From Crocinitomicaceae bacterium (GTDB lineage: Bacteria; Bacteroidota; Bacteroidia; Flavobacteriales_D; Crocinitomicaceae): a DNA stretch of 64,000 bases. The stretch is from positions 62,001 through 126,000 of the forward strand of contig JAGYIR010000017.1 of assembly GCA_018402525.1 (NCBI GenBank). Direction: 5' to 3'. The translations under genes and the position numbers were made by a program. Every line of letters starts with the position of its first letter. Positions within the stretch are counted from its first letter, which is position 1. This document shows, in pieces, positions 17,801 to 26,144 of the stretch. Below the pieces are notes generated by a model. The model searched no databases. It was not told where the DNA came from and saw only the letters and a list, made by a program, of their open reading frames with translations.

Positions 17801-18170
17801 ACAACTCGACAACATCAAAACGAAGGAAGAATTGGATGAGTTCGTTTCGGAATTGATTGATCGATTTGGACCAATTCCAGCACCTGTCAAAGAATTGATT
17901 TTGTCATTCCGATTGAGATGGTTGGCACAAGAATTGGGCATAGAAAAATTAGTGCTGAAATCAGGTAAAATGATTGGTTATTTTATTGCGAATCCACAAT
18001 CGAAATTTTACGAATCTCCTGTCTTCTCAAAAGTGTTGGACTACATGCAAAAACATCCATCCGAAGCAAAGCTGAGCGAAAAGAACGACCGATTACGGTT
18101 AATTTACGGCGATGTGGAAACGCTGAACAAGGCTTATAATCGCTTCGAAAATATTTTTAGCTTGAATTAA
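14829..18170 (+). CDS. mfd: Transcription-repair coupling factor
   Basis: Mfd removes RNA polymerase stalled at DNA lesions and recruits UvrA. The 1113-residue protein shows the expected order. A UvrB-homology N-terminal part includes YELEKTDNANVVARAEVLE and GFDRVDFVYEPGQFSIRGGI. The RNA-polymerase-interaction domain starts at LQSGDYVTHVDHGVGKFSGL. The helicase module carries Walker A GDVGFGKTEIAVRAAF, MIIDEEQKFGV, LTATPIPRTL and TTIIESGIDISNSNTIIINN, and HQLRGRVGRSNKKGFCYL and the TRCF C-terminal domain follow. It is full length and lies 5 bp after fbp. Confidence 0.97.
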   Translation: MDVKELSASFSKLSQIDATANELQLIGTKIKWTGLVGSARALCASSVINQTPGNHLFILEDKEQAAYFLNDLEGINSNNSNVLFYPASYRVPYELEKTDNANVVARAEVLERISKGSNTWIVTYPKALIEKIPSKKVLKKNTLKVEVGKTYSIDFINETLLEVGFDRVDFVYEPGQFSIRGGIIDVFSFANDHPYRIEFFGDDVESIRTFDASTQLSVNQHKHFNIVPNIQGSIGQEENVTFFDFLGEHVTVWASSIELTIDTVSKEYKKAVHIHTHLETQTTSTIPSDLFLHPSEVERSLEQTSVIEFGTDQFYKRGKLIEFDFKPQPSFNKNFDLLTKDLVLRKKDGYTNLIFSNQPKQIDRLDQIFADTESEVEFSPIFIALHEGFISPQNKLVCYTDHQLFERFHRFKLKEGFRQAKQALTLKELYNLQSGDYVTHVDHGVGKFSGLETIDVNGKPQEAIRLLYRDNDVLYVGIHSLHRIAKFTGKDGIAPKMNKLGTQAWSNLKKKTKAKIKELAFDLIQLYAKRKSQPGFAFSPDTYLQNELEASFMYEDTPDQLKATIAVKADMESNTPMDRLICGDVGFGKTEIAVRAAFKAVADNKQVAILVPTTILSFQHYRSFKERLADFPCRVDYINRFKSAKEITATLKDLAQGKIDILIGTHAIASDRVKFKDLGLMIIDEEQKFGVSVKDKLKTLRATVDTLTLTATPIPRTLQFSLMGARDLSIINTPPPNRQPVLTEIIQYNEETIRDAIAYEVSRGGQVFFVHNRLQNILEISGMIQRLCPGVRVAIGHGQMDGAKLEKVMMGFINHEFDVLLATTIIESGIDISNSNTIIINNAHNFGLSDLHQLRGRVGRSNKKGFCYLIAPSTSALTSEARKRLEALVQFSDLGSGFNIAMKDLDIRGAGNMLGGEQSGFISDIGFEMYQKILNEAIEELREGEFKELFEERNSDSMTSFVKDCILETDLEVRIPDDYVNNVAERLSLYQQLDNIKTKEELDEFVSELIDRFGPIPAPVKELILSFRLRWLAQELGIEKLVLKSGKMIGYFIANPQSKFYESPVFSKVLDYMQKHPSEAKLSEKNDRLRLIYGDVETLNKAYNRFENIFSLN

Positions 18171-18252
18171 TCGTTTTATTTGGTTTATTTTTGCGATTTA
18201 TAGTTGCTCGGAGGGTTCACTATAAAATAGCGTTAATCCAATATCTTTTCTT

Positions 18253-18260
18253 TAAATTTG
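18253..18260 (+). promoter_or_regulatory. TAnnTTTG box 4 nt before ATG (leaderless promoter)
   Basis: A perfect TAAATTTG ends 4 nt before the glycosyltransferase ATG at 18265. With transcription starting a few nucleotides after the box, the mRNA would begin at or very near the start codon. A second, more distal box (TATTTTTG, 18186-18193) could give a leadered transcript. Confidence 0.5.
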
Positions 18261-18264
18261 ACCT

Positions 18265-19392
18265 ATGTCGAAAGCCATACGCGCCATAGTTTCTGTCACC
18301 AACGATTTGTACACCGATCAGCGTGTGCATAAAGTGTGTGTGTTTCTACAAGCACAGGGATATGACGTATTGCTAATTGGGCGCAAACGAAAATCGAGTG
18401 TTGAACTTCCGAAAAGAACGTACTCCACAAAACGCATAAAAATGTTAGTAGAAAATGGGCCACTTTTCTATGCTTTCTTTAATCTTCGTTTGTTTTTTAT
18501 CCTACTTTTTAAACGCGCAGATGTGCTAGTCGCCAACGATTTGGACACGCTACTTGCAAACTATTGGGCTAAAAAGTTTAAGCGCTCGGCGACTTTAGTA
18601 TACGATTCACACGAGTATTTTACAGAAGTTCCTGAACTAACCAGTCGACCGAGCGTACAACGCATTTGGCTCCGAATTGAGCGCAAAATATTTCCTTCGT
18701 TGCAAAAGATTTATACGGTAAATCAATCCATTGCTCAGATCTATTCGCATTTGTACCAAAAGGACGTGAAAGTCGTACGAAATATTTCTCCGCTGTGGAA
18801 ACCGTTAGAGCTGTTGGACAAACAAACGTTGGGCCTTCCAGAAAACAAATCGCTGATTATTTTGCAAGGTGCGGGAATTAATATCGACCGTGGGGCCGAA
18901 GAAGCCGTTGAAGCGATGCAACACGTGGATGCAGTGCTAATGATCGTTGGTGATGGCGATGTAGTCCCTCAGTTGAAGAAACGCGTTACAGCGCTCAACT
19001 TGCAGGGGCGGGTTCTTTTCTTTGGAAAACAGTCGTACGATCGCATGATGAACTATACCCATTTTGCGGATATTGGACTCACACTTGATAAACCCAGCAA
19101 TCTGAACTATAAATTATCCTTGCCCAATAAAGTGTTTGACTACATGCACACTGGAACGGCAATTATTGCAACTAATATTAAAGAAGTCGCCCATGTTGTT
19201 CAAACCCATAAAATAGGCGAAATTATACCAGAGTTAACTATTGCTCTTTTAGCGGAAACACTCAATAATCTGTTGCAAGATCAAGAACGTTTGTCTTCCT
19301 ATAAAATGAATTGCGCTAGTGCTGCACAAATAGAAAACTGGGAAACGGAAACCGAAGTCCTCAAAGAAATTTATCCCTATGTCGGAAGATAA
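18265..19392 (+). CDS. Glycosyltransferase family 4 (GT-B fold)
   Basis: The 375-residue protein has an N-terminal Rossmann domain with the acceptor-side region (SVTNDLYTDQRVHKVCVFLQ, DVLVANDLDTLLANYW). The C-terminal GT4-type nucleotide-sugar domain includes IILQGAGINIDRGAEEAVEA, VLMIVGDGDVVPQLKKRV and LSLPNKVFDYMHTGTAIIAT, whose last part corresponds to the usual EX7E-type donor region. It probably adds a sugar to a cell-surface polysaccharide or lipid on the cytoplasmic face. It overlaps the following glycosyltransferase by 14 bp, so the two act in the same pathway. Donor and acceptor are unknown. Confidence 0.88.
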   Translation: MSKAIRAIVSVTNDLYTDQRVHKVCVFLQAQGYDVLLIGRKRKSSVELPKRTYSTKRIKMLVENGPLFYAFFNLRLFFILLFKRADVLVANDLDTLLANYWAKKFKRSATLVYDSHEYFTEVPELTSRPSVQRIWLRIERKIFPSLQKIYTVNQSIAQIYSHLYQKDVKVVRNISPLWKPLELLDKQTLGLPENKSLIILQGAGINIDRGAEEAVEAMQHVDAVLMIVGDGDVVPQLKKRVTALNLQGRVLFFGKQSYDRMMNYTHFADIGLTLDKPSNLNYKLSLPNKVFDYMHTGTAIIATNIKEVAHVVQTHKIGEIIPELTIALLAETLNNLLQDQERLSSYKMNCASAAQIENWETETEVLKEIYPYVGR

Positions 19393-20497
19393 ACATATCC
19401 ATATCATCTCTTTGGACGTTCCTTATCCAGCGGATTATGGTGGTGCGATCGACATCTTTCACCGCATCGCTGCACTTCACCAACTTGGGTTTAAAATTCA
19501 CCTACACTGCTTTGAGTACGGTCGTGGCGAGCAACCACACCTGAACCAATTTGTAGAAGAAGTGCATTATTACCCGCGCAAAAAGTCGATGCGCTACTTG
19601 TTGAGTAAATTGCCATTTATTGTTGTAAGTCGTCAGTCAAACGAGCTATTTCAGCGAATTCTTCAAGACAACTATCCTATTCTTTTTGAAGGAATTCACA
19701 CCACACTTTTGTTAAGTAATCCACGATTAAAAGAGCGCATCAAACTCGTTCGCATGCACAATATCGAGCACGATTATTATGCGGCTTTGGCTGAAAAATC
19801 GAAAGGATGGAAACGACTGTTTTACAAACGAGAAGCAGAAAAATTAACGCACTACGAGACAGTTTTAACCAACGCTGAACACCTTCTTGCTATTCAAGCA
19901 AACGATAAAAAACATTTCGAAACCTTTCATGGAAGCGTGCATTTATTACCTGCATGTCTACCCGAAATAAGCGTAAATACTTTGTTACCCACAAAAGCCT
20001 ATTGCTTATTCCATGGAAACCTTTCTGTAGAAGAAAACAGCGCTGCCGCTTTTTGGTTGTTAAAGAATGTCATCGCTGAAAACGAATTTGAAATTCCATT
20101 CGTCTTTGCTGGGAAAAATCCATCCGACCAATTAAAAGATAGCTGCAAAGAAAAAGGCGTTCAGCTTTTTGAAAATCCTTCTGAAGATCAAATGAATCAA
20201 CTCATCCAAGAAGCACGTGTACATTTGTTGTATACAGATCAAGCGACAGGAATCAAACTCAAACTTGTCAATTCTCTAAACAGTTCGGGACATGTTTTAG
20301 TAAATCCACTAATGGTCGAAGGAACAGATGTCGCTGATTTATGCACGGTTTATGATTCACCCACGGACTGTCTTTGCTCTATTCAAGAAGCAATGAAACA
20401 TCCTCTAGATCGGGGGCATGTAGAAAATCGGCTGAGTAGGCTGAGTGTACTTTTTAATACCCTTGAAAACTGCAAACTAATTGATCGTCTGGTTTAG
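19379..20497 (+). CDS. Glycosyltransferase (GT-B fold)
   Basis: The 372-residue protein begins IISLDVPYPADYGGAIDIFH, a start typical of GT-B enzymes whose N-terminal domain binds the acceptor. VRMHNIEHDYYAALAEKSKG and a C-terminal domain with YCLFHGNLSVEENSAAAFWL, IPFVFAGKNPSDQLK and IKLKLVNSLNSSGHVLVNPL support this. Similar proteins act in surface glycan synthesis. The ATG lies within the last codons of the upstream GT4 gene (14-bp overlap), indicating translational coupling. It ends 27 bp from a convergent subtilisin gene. Confidence 0.85.
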   Translation: MSEDKHIHIISLDVPYPADYGGAIDIFHRIAALHQLGFKIHLHCFEYGRGEQPHLNQFVEEVHYYPRKKSMRYLLSKLPFIVVSRQSNELFQRILQDNYPILFEGIHTTLLLSNPRLKERIKLVRMHNIEHDYYAALAEKSKGWKRLFYKREAEKLTHYETVLTNAEHLLAIQANDKKHFETFHGSVHLLPACLPEISVNTLLPTKAYCLFHGNLSVEENSAAAFWLLKNVIAENEFEIPFVFAGKNPSDQLKDSCKEKGVQLFENPSEDQMNQLIQEARVHLLYTDQATGIKLKLVNSLNSSGHVLVNPLMVEGTDVADLCTVYDSPTDCLCSIQEAMKHPLDRGHVENRLSRLSVLFNTLENCKLIDRLV

Positions 20498-20523
20498 AGC
20501 TTTGCCTGCAATAACGAAATCTT

Positions 20524-22134
20524 TTACTTAGAAATCACTATTCTTTCCCTTCCCACAACTGTTCCGTTAGCAATTACTTCAACAATATAAACACCAGTTC
20601 TAAGCGACTGAACACCAATAATTGTCGTCCCATTCTTCACTAAGTTTGATTCGCTCAACACGATTTGACCTGTTGTATTGAACACCTTTACTTGCGTTGA
20701 CGCTCCATTTTCAATTCCTTGAATTGTCAGAAACTCATTCGCTGGATTAGGGAAAAACAACAAGGAATTTGATTTTTCCTTTTCACCTATACTGGCATGT
20801 TGAAGAATCTCGTGTGCTACACAAAAATCTGGAATTCCATACCCTTTAAATTCATCTGGGGTGGTATATTGGTCTGCACTTTGTCGAATAGCTTCAAAAA
20901 TATCCATTGGTGACACAGTTGGATTCGCCTGCATGAGGCAAATTGTGGCGCCGCATATGATTGGAGAGGCAAAAGAAGTCCCGTTTCCTGCACCAACGGT
21001 TCCCCATTGACTAACGCCCCATGCCTCTTCTCCAGTTGCCACAACATCTGGTTTTACCTGCCCATCTGCTGCTGGTCCGACAGAAGAAAAACCAGCTATC
21101 ACCCCTGCAGCATTTACCGCTCCAACACATAAAATGCTGTCTGCATCACAAGGCGTAGAAATGGTGTCTGGACCTCTATTTCCAGCAGCCGCAACCACTG
21201 CAATTCCTTTGGAAGCAGCAGTATTGACACCTATGGCAGCCATGGTTGTTTGACCATCCATATCCGAATAAGGATGATCATCAGAAGGATCATCAAAATC
21301 TACATATCCTAAGGAAATATTGGCAATATCGACTCCTTCTGAATCGCACCTTTCCAACGCTAAAACCAAGTAAAACTCTTCCTCAATGTATTCAAAATCA
21401 GCATCCTCTGAACGATATAAGGCAACATCGACATTCACTGCAGTTCCATAGTACTCATCTGGTATAGTTCCTTGCGCAACAATACACGAGGAAACAGCTG
21501 TTCCATGTCCACTAAAACCAAAAACATCGGTGCTGCTTGTCACAAAATCATAGGTGTCTAGCACGCGGTTTTCATCGAAAATAGTATCAAAATAATCGAT
21601 GGAATTCATGTTGGTAAATCCAGCGTCTATTACAGCTAAATAAACTCCTTCTCCTTCATAACCCATATCGTGCAAACAATCTAGGTTCAACTGTTCAATT
21701 TGTCCTTGACTTGCGCCATAAGAAATGTTCTTTTCATCAAACGTATTTAAATCCTTTTCTACCCTTGATTTAGTTTTATTGACCAATTGTACTCGATCAA
21801 TAAAGGAATAACTACTCAAAAGCTCTGATGGTGACAAGTCTGCAGTAAACGATACAGCATTCAGCCATTTGGATGCTGAATTAATCTTTCCGACATTCCT
21901 TAGTTGTGCTTGATACATGCTATTAACGGGGAAATCCTTCGCATCAAATGCAATGTTGTACTTTGCTCGACGCTCAATAGAACGCAAGGTAAACTGTTCG
22001 AAGAATTCATCAGCCCGCTGTTCATCGGTAATTGAAATGTCACCTTTATCTTTAAAAAAGACAATCATTCTATTTTGGCTGTTTGCGCTAATGGCTAAAC
22101 AAACGCTAAAGATGGAGAGTATACCTAGTTTCAT
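20524..22134 (-). CDS. T9SS-exported subtilisin-like serine protease (S8)
   Basis: I choose the Met at 22134 (MKLGILSIFSVCLAISANSQ), which starts a clean signal peptide. Upstream in-frame ATGs only add MMYIVP. The catalytic triad of family S8 is complete: Asp in YLAVIDAGFTNMNS, His in FSGHGTAVSSCIVA, and Ser in GAGNGTSFASPIICG, with VVAAAGNRGPDT as the oxyanion-hole region. The pro-region is short. The last 80 residues are a type IX sorting domain (LLFFPNPANEFLTIQG, VKVFNTTGQIVLSES, GVYIVEVIANG). It should act as an extracellular or surface protease. Homologues occur widely in Bacteroidota exoproteomes. Confidence 0.92.
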   Translation of the reverse strand: MKLGILSIFSVCLAISANSQNRMIVFFKDKGDISITDEQRADEFFEQFTLRSIERRAKYNIAFDAKDFPVNSMYQAQLRNVGKINSASKWLNAVSFTADLSPSELLSSYSFIDRVQLVNKTKSRVEKDLNTFDEKNISYGASQGQIEQLNLDCLHDMGYEGEGVYLAVIDAGFTNMNSIDYFDTIFDENRVLDTYDFVTSSTDVFGFSGHGTAVSSCIVAQGTIPDEYYGTAVNVDVALYRSEDADFEYIEEEFYLVLALERCDSEGVDIANISLGYVDFDDPSDDHPYSDMDGQTTMAAIGVNTAASKGIAVVAAAGNRGPDTISTPCDADSILCVGAVNAAGVIAGFSSVGPAADGQVKPDVVATGEEAWGVSQWGTVGAGNGTSFASPIICGATICLMQANPTVSPMDIFEAIRQSADQYTTPDEFKGYGIPDFCVAHEILQHASIGEKEKSNSLLFFPNPANEFLTIQGIENGASTQVKVFNTTGQIVLSESNLVKNGTTIIGVQSLRTGVYIVEVIANGTVVGRERIVISK

Positions 22135-22209
22135 AGGTACAATATACATCAAAAATCAATTCTTCACCCTATGTTTCAATCCAATTGACTTATCGGTGGT
22201 CTTGGTCGA

Positions 22210-23481
22210 TTATTCGGTATTCTTGTCGTCATCTATTTCATTCTCCTTGAACGCTGAAGGGACAAGGTCAGGAATGATTTTTAAAATCAAAGGTAATAAC
22301 ACGACACCTCCTGGAAGCATGAAAATAGCGAGCGCTGGAACAGATTTTACAATGTCCATGAACTGTGTTTTAACAATTTCCTTTTCCTCTTTTGTTAGGT
22401 CTTCTGTCGCCGATTTCTTTACAAGAAACACCAACTCCTTGCTTTGTCTAATTTCGGCGGTCAGTTTATCTTTGTTTCTCCATAGTACTTTGCCCCATCT
22501 TTTTGATAATCTTGAATAGACACGTTCATATGAAGGCGAATCTTTAATGATTTCCATTTCACCTTGGGTACGCAATAAGAAATTCTCTGTTAAACTTAGA
22601 CTTTCCTCCAACTCCTCCTCTGAAATCTGCAAATAAATACAAAGTTGAAGGAGGTAATCAAACTCTTCGTCTGTCAAGTCTTCATCTGAAATAAGCGTAA
22701 GAATCGAAAGGTCCAATAAAAATCGCTTGAGCAACCAGTGGTCTTTCACAAAAACAGGAATATCAGAAAAGGAAGCGCCCATTTTAAATTGATCTTTAGC
22801 AGCTTCCCTCGCCTCATCTTTTAGGTTTGCCGATGCAAGAAAAATTTTAAACAGGTTCTTCTCCTGACCTTCCAATACACCGTCTGAATTAGCGGCTACA
22901 GAAATTGCGGTCAGACATGCTCTTGCATATTGCGTGTAACTCACCGTAAGGGCATCATCTTCCAAGTGATGTTCAAAATCGTCGAAGAGGATGACATCTA
23001 GGTACGCAAACACGTTACTCAGCGAATTTACCCACCAGCGGTTTTCAAACAAGTTCATTTTTATATCAACGCGACTTGCTAGTATTTTTTCCAATTTTTC
23101 CTCTAGTGACTCTTTTATGAAAAAGCCAAAAATTCGTTGAGTCGAACTTGCTCCGTGATTTTCATAAAATTTCAAAAGTGCAATTAAAAATTGTTCTCTG
23201 TTAAACGTTTGCTTTTTATGAATTTGGGTATACACAAAGAGCAATGACTCAAACAACAATAACTTGAATTTCTCTTCTCTTGTCCACTCGCTTTCATCTA
23301 GATTTTTGGCAAAAATAAGTTGATCGGGAAATCCAAACACCATTCCGCTGTTGGTCAACGTAAAGTGCATGTGGCGTAATTTACTCAAAGCTTTTGGTCG
23401 CTTTTGATCAATTACAATCGCACCACTTTCAACTAAGTGGAGATATTTGTTTATCCAACCTTTCGACCCAGGGGAAATCAT
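22210..23481 (-). CDS. LETM1-related biofilm-associated-type membrane protein
   Basis: The 423-residue protein is mostly helical. A central segment (ARACLTAISVAANSDGVLEG and following) resembles a TerB-type domain. The C-terminus matches the LETM1 core: ELVFLVKKSATEDLTKEEKE, then one membrane span AIFMLPGGVVLLPLILKIIP ending PDLVPSAF. In mitochondria LETM1 affects cation exchange; bacterial relatives in Bacteroidota are usually annotated LETM1-related biofilm-associated protein, with no established activity. It follows the large lamin-tail gene after 12 bp on the same strand, so both are likely one transcript. The cytoplasmic bulk and the single C-terminal span are clear; the role is inferred by family only. 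Confidence 0.78.
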   Translation of the reverse strand: MISPGSKGWINKYLHLVESGAIVIDQKRPKALSKLRHMHFTLTNSGMVFGFPDQLIFAKNLDESEWTREEKFKLLLFESLLFVYTQIHKKQTFNREQFLIALLKFYENHGASSTQRIFGFFIKESLEEKLEKILASRVDIKMNLFENRWWVNSLSNVFAYLDVILFDDFEHHLEDDALTVSYTQYARACLTAISVAANSDGVLEGQEKNLFKIFLASANLKDEAREAAKDQFKMGASFSDIPVFVKDHWLLKRFLLDLSILTLISDEDLTDEEFDYLLQLCIYLQISEEELEESLSLTENFLLRTQGEMEIIKDSPSYERVYSRLSKRWGKVLWRNKDKLTAEIRQSKELVFLVKKSATEDLTKEEKEIVKTQFMDIVKSVPALAIFMLPGGVVLLPLILKIIPDLVPSAFKENEIDDDKNTE

Positions 23482-23493
23482 TTTGATTTGTTT

Positions 23494-26079
23494 TTACAAT
23501 CGTCCTGCAACGACAAATGGCTTTTTTGCAGTAAACACAATGCTTCCATCAATATTGAACGCTTCAAAAACACCAATGTAGATTCCAATGCTTGCCTTTG
23601 TATTGTCTTCTCTTACACCATCCCATATGAAAGTGCCGCGCGAAGCTAGTAATTCGGATTGAAATACGGTTGAAATTTTTCTCCCACGATCGTCATAAAC
23701 GGTAAATGTTCCAACAAGCCCAGCTTCAGCCATTTCATAGTTTATTTGCAGGACATCTTCAAAACCATCGTTATCGGGTGAAATGGTTTCGCTGGTATAA
23801 CTGAACTCTCCGTTAGAAACTACAGGAAAATATTGGGAATTCTTAGCTCCCGGTGTCGCAAATCCAATCGCTTCAGCTGCCGTATGCCAATTGTTTTTAT
23901 CGTCTGATAGCCCATTTGGGTCTATTCGCTCCAATGATTTTCCTTTGGTTCCATCCAACAATCGAAAATGCCAATCGTCCACATAAGAAACTTTGTCCAT
24001 CTGAAATGTTCCTCCAAACGACGATTTTGCCATTAAGTATACCGTGCTTGAATCGTTGGTATAACTTGGGATGTCCATTTCAATGAATTTCCCAGCAACA
24101 GCTGCAGGATAATTTTGGGTGATTTGGGATATGTTCTCCGTCAAGACCACATAATCTTCCGGTGCTAATAAATAGTGTGTTGGAACCACCTTAATGTTAT
24201 CAATAATTCCATCGTCAAAATCTCCCACTTCCCATTCGTACAAATCAATCAGTTTGTCTGATTTATTGTACACTTCCACCCAGTCACTTCCGCCAGTAAA
24301 TGGGTCAAATAGTATTTCATTGATAATTACATCCCCAATATCCGCTAGTTCGGCTAGTGCAAAAGTCCCATTTAAAGTTGTGTTATTGAGCCAACAATCG
24401 GCAACGTTCTGGAGTTCAACAGCATAGTTTTGAGACCCAACGAGATTTTCATTAAACACAATCGATAGCTGAGCTGGAAAATCGCCAACTACGGACTGAT
24501 TCTGAACTGTCAATGCTGGATTTGTTAGAATTGTTGCGCCCAGCAATGAAGAAGCATCCATTCCTTCGTTAAAGTAAACTTCTACTAAATTGGGGTCTGT
24601 TGCAATAATTTGTGTGATTTGCGGAGCTGTATCATCTGAAGTTGGATCAAAAACAGAATTAATCACACCAGGGGTTCCTCCAGAAGCATTGTTACTCGCT
24701 GCCCAATCGGAAATATCGGTACATGGATCGTTGGGGTTGATGCGTTCTATTGTATAACCTCCGTCATCTTTGCTTGTGTCGTGGTACCACGTTATATCGT
24801 AGTAGATGGAGTCTAAAAAATTTCCATTATCATCATAAACAACAATGGCATCGCCGGAATTATTTAGACTAGGAAAGCTTGTCACACCAGTCGCGACAGC
24901 AAATGAATCAACACTAGCTGTTGGTGTTAACACAATATACTCTCCTGGCATCAACCATCCATCTTGCATCGTTCCAAACGTCGCATTATCGCCCAGCTTC
25001 CAGCCATTCACATTAAAGATCTTTGAACTTCTATTGTACAATTCTACAAATTCAGCATCTGGCAATCCCACCACTGGTGTTGGGTCGCACATAAATTCAT
25101 TAATGACGACATCTCCTTGCACTGGCGCTTCGGCAATTAAGAATGAAAAATTGGTTGATTGAGATCCAGAAGCATTTCCCACCAAATCTTCAATTAGATT
25201 AGTGAAAAGTGTATATGTATTTCCATTCGTCAACGGAAACGCTGGAACAATGTGTACCAATGCGGGATTTACCCCATCCAAGGTTGCTGTTACGGCTGAC
25301 TGAAAAGGTTGAATGTCGTAATTGTTAATGTCCTCTGCCGTTATCTGATCGAGTGGTTCATTGAAGAGCACATCAATTAAGTTGGCGTTGATCACAGTTG
25401 CTGAAACTAAGATTGGTGGTGCAAGATCAACTATTTCATCTCCCACATAAATGTTGTCGTAATAAAATTTGTTGGCATTGCTCAAGGTATAGACTTGGGT
25501 CATTCCAAAATGCGTCCCAAGTAATGCGGTTGCATCATTCACTGTGCCTGCAAGCGTATAAGCTGTCCCCCCAGCGCCATCGATGTACAAAGACCAATTA
25601 GCAGTATTGTCTCGAATTACTCGAATTCCGACTTGAAAACTGTTAGCAATTTGTCCAAGCGGTCCAGCTAATAACTCGGTATGAACGCTTCCAACTACCT
25701 TGAATAAACGGACAGCATCATCCGCTCCAGCCTCACCCAATTGAATATAAAACCCATCTGGATCTGTGGTTAAATCGGCTGAACTTGAAGTCAGATATAC
25801 CCGTCCATAATTGCTACCCGACGGGGCAAACGTTTGTCGCGTCCAAAATGTCCATTCTTTTGTGTCTAGTGTTGCTAGATTGTGCGCTGTGGACAGATAT
25901 GACACACCCGCGACAGTGTTGTTCAATTGAAGTTGTTCAGATACATTGACGATAAAGTCAGCATCCGTTCCAGACCAAGTTGGAGCGTTGGTGAAGTCTC
26001 CGTCCGAGAAATCATCAAATATCTGCGCGAATAGTGCTGATTGAGTTAAAATAACAACACCCAATAAAAATTGCTTCAT
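23494..26079 (-). CDS. Lamin-tail-domain secreted protein with gliding-motility-type C-terminus
   Basis: The 861-residue exoprotein has a signal peptide (MKQFLLGVVILTQSALFAQ). A lectin-like N-terminal region (FDDFSDGDFTNAPTWSGTD) is followed by a Big/Ig-type domain ending TNFSFLIAEAPVQG. Two lamin-tail domains come next: VVINEFMCDPTPVVGLPDAE with VELYNRSSKIFNVNGWKLGD, and DVIINEILFDPFTGGSDWVE with VYNKSDKLIDLYEWEVGDF. An Ig-like domain separates them. The end (ETISPDNDGFEDVLQINYEM, GTFTVYDDRGRKIST, GTFIWDG) is a FlgD-like/gliding-motility C-terminal module used as a T9SS signal. It is probably a surface adhesin or structural exoprotein. Function is unproven. Confidence 0.85.
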   Translation of the reverse strand: MKQFLLGVVILTQSALFAQIFDDFSDGDFTNAPTWSGTDADFIVNVSEQLQLNNTVAGVSYLSTAHNLATLDTKEWTFWTRQTFAPSGSNYGRVYLTSSSADLTTDPDGFYIQLGEAGADDAVRLFKVVGSVHTELLAGPLGQIANSFQVGIRVIRDNTANWSLYIDGAGGTAYTLAGTVNDATALLGTHFGMTQVYTLSNANKFYYDNIYVGDEIVDLAPPILVSATVINANLIDVLFNEPLDQITAEDINNYDIQPFQSAVTATLDGVNPALVHIVPAFPLTNGNTYTLFTNLIEDLVGNASGSQSTNFSFLIAEAPVQGDVVINEFMCDPTPVVGLPDAEFVELYNRSSKIFNVNGWKLGDNATFGTMQDGWLMPGEYIVLTPTASVDSFAVATGVTSFPSLNNSGDAIVVYDDNGNFLDSIYYDITWYHDTSKDDGGYTIERINPNDPCTDISDWAASNNASGGTPGVINSVFDPTSDDTAPQITQIIATDPNLVEVYFNEGMDASSLLGATILTNPALTVQNQSVVGDFPAQLSIVFNENLVGSQNYAVELQNVADCWLNNTTLNGTFALAELADIGDVIINEILFDPFTGGSDWVEVYNKSDKLIDLYEWEVGDFDDGIIDNIKVVPTHYLLAPEDYVVLTENISQITQNYPAAVAGKFIEMDIPSYTNDSSTVYLMAKSSFGGTFQMDKVSYVDDWHFRLLDGTKGKSLERIDPNGLSDDKNNWHTAAEAIGFATPGAKNSQYFPVVSNGEFSYTSETISPDNDGFEDVLQINYEMAEAGLVGTFTVYDDRGRKISTVFQSELLASRGTFIWDGVREDNTKASIGIYIGVFEAFNIDGSIVFTAKKPFVVAGRL

Positions 26080-26108
26080 AGTTCATCATTCAGTGCAGCT
26101 AAATATAG

Positions 26109-26116
26109 TAAATTTG
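26109..26116 (+). promoter_or_regulatory. TAnnTTTG -7 promoter box for asd
   Basis: A perfect TAAATTTG ends 28 nt before the asd ATG, in the 65-bp divergent gap shared with the lamin-tail gene. Confidence 0.55.
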
Positions 26117-26144
26117 ACAATTCATTTAAAATAAAATTTTCGTT

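Noticed and set aside
21917-22519. 200-residue plus-strand ORF
   Set aside because: It spans antisense parts of the subtilisin and LETM1-related genes, with no domain or start context; both overlapped genes are well supported.
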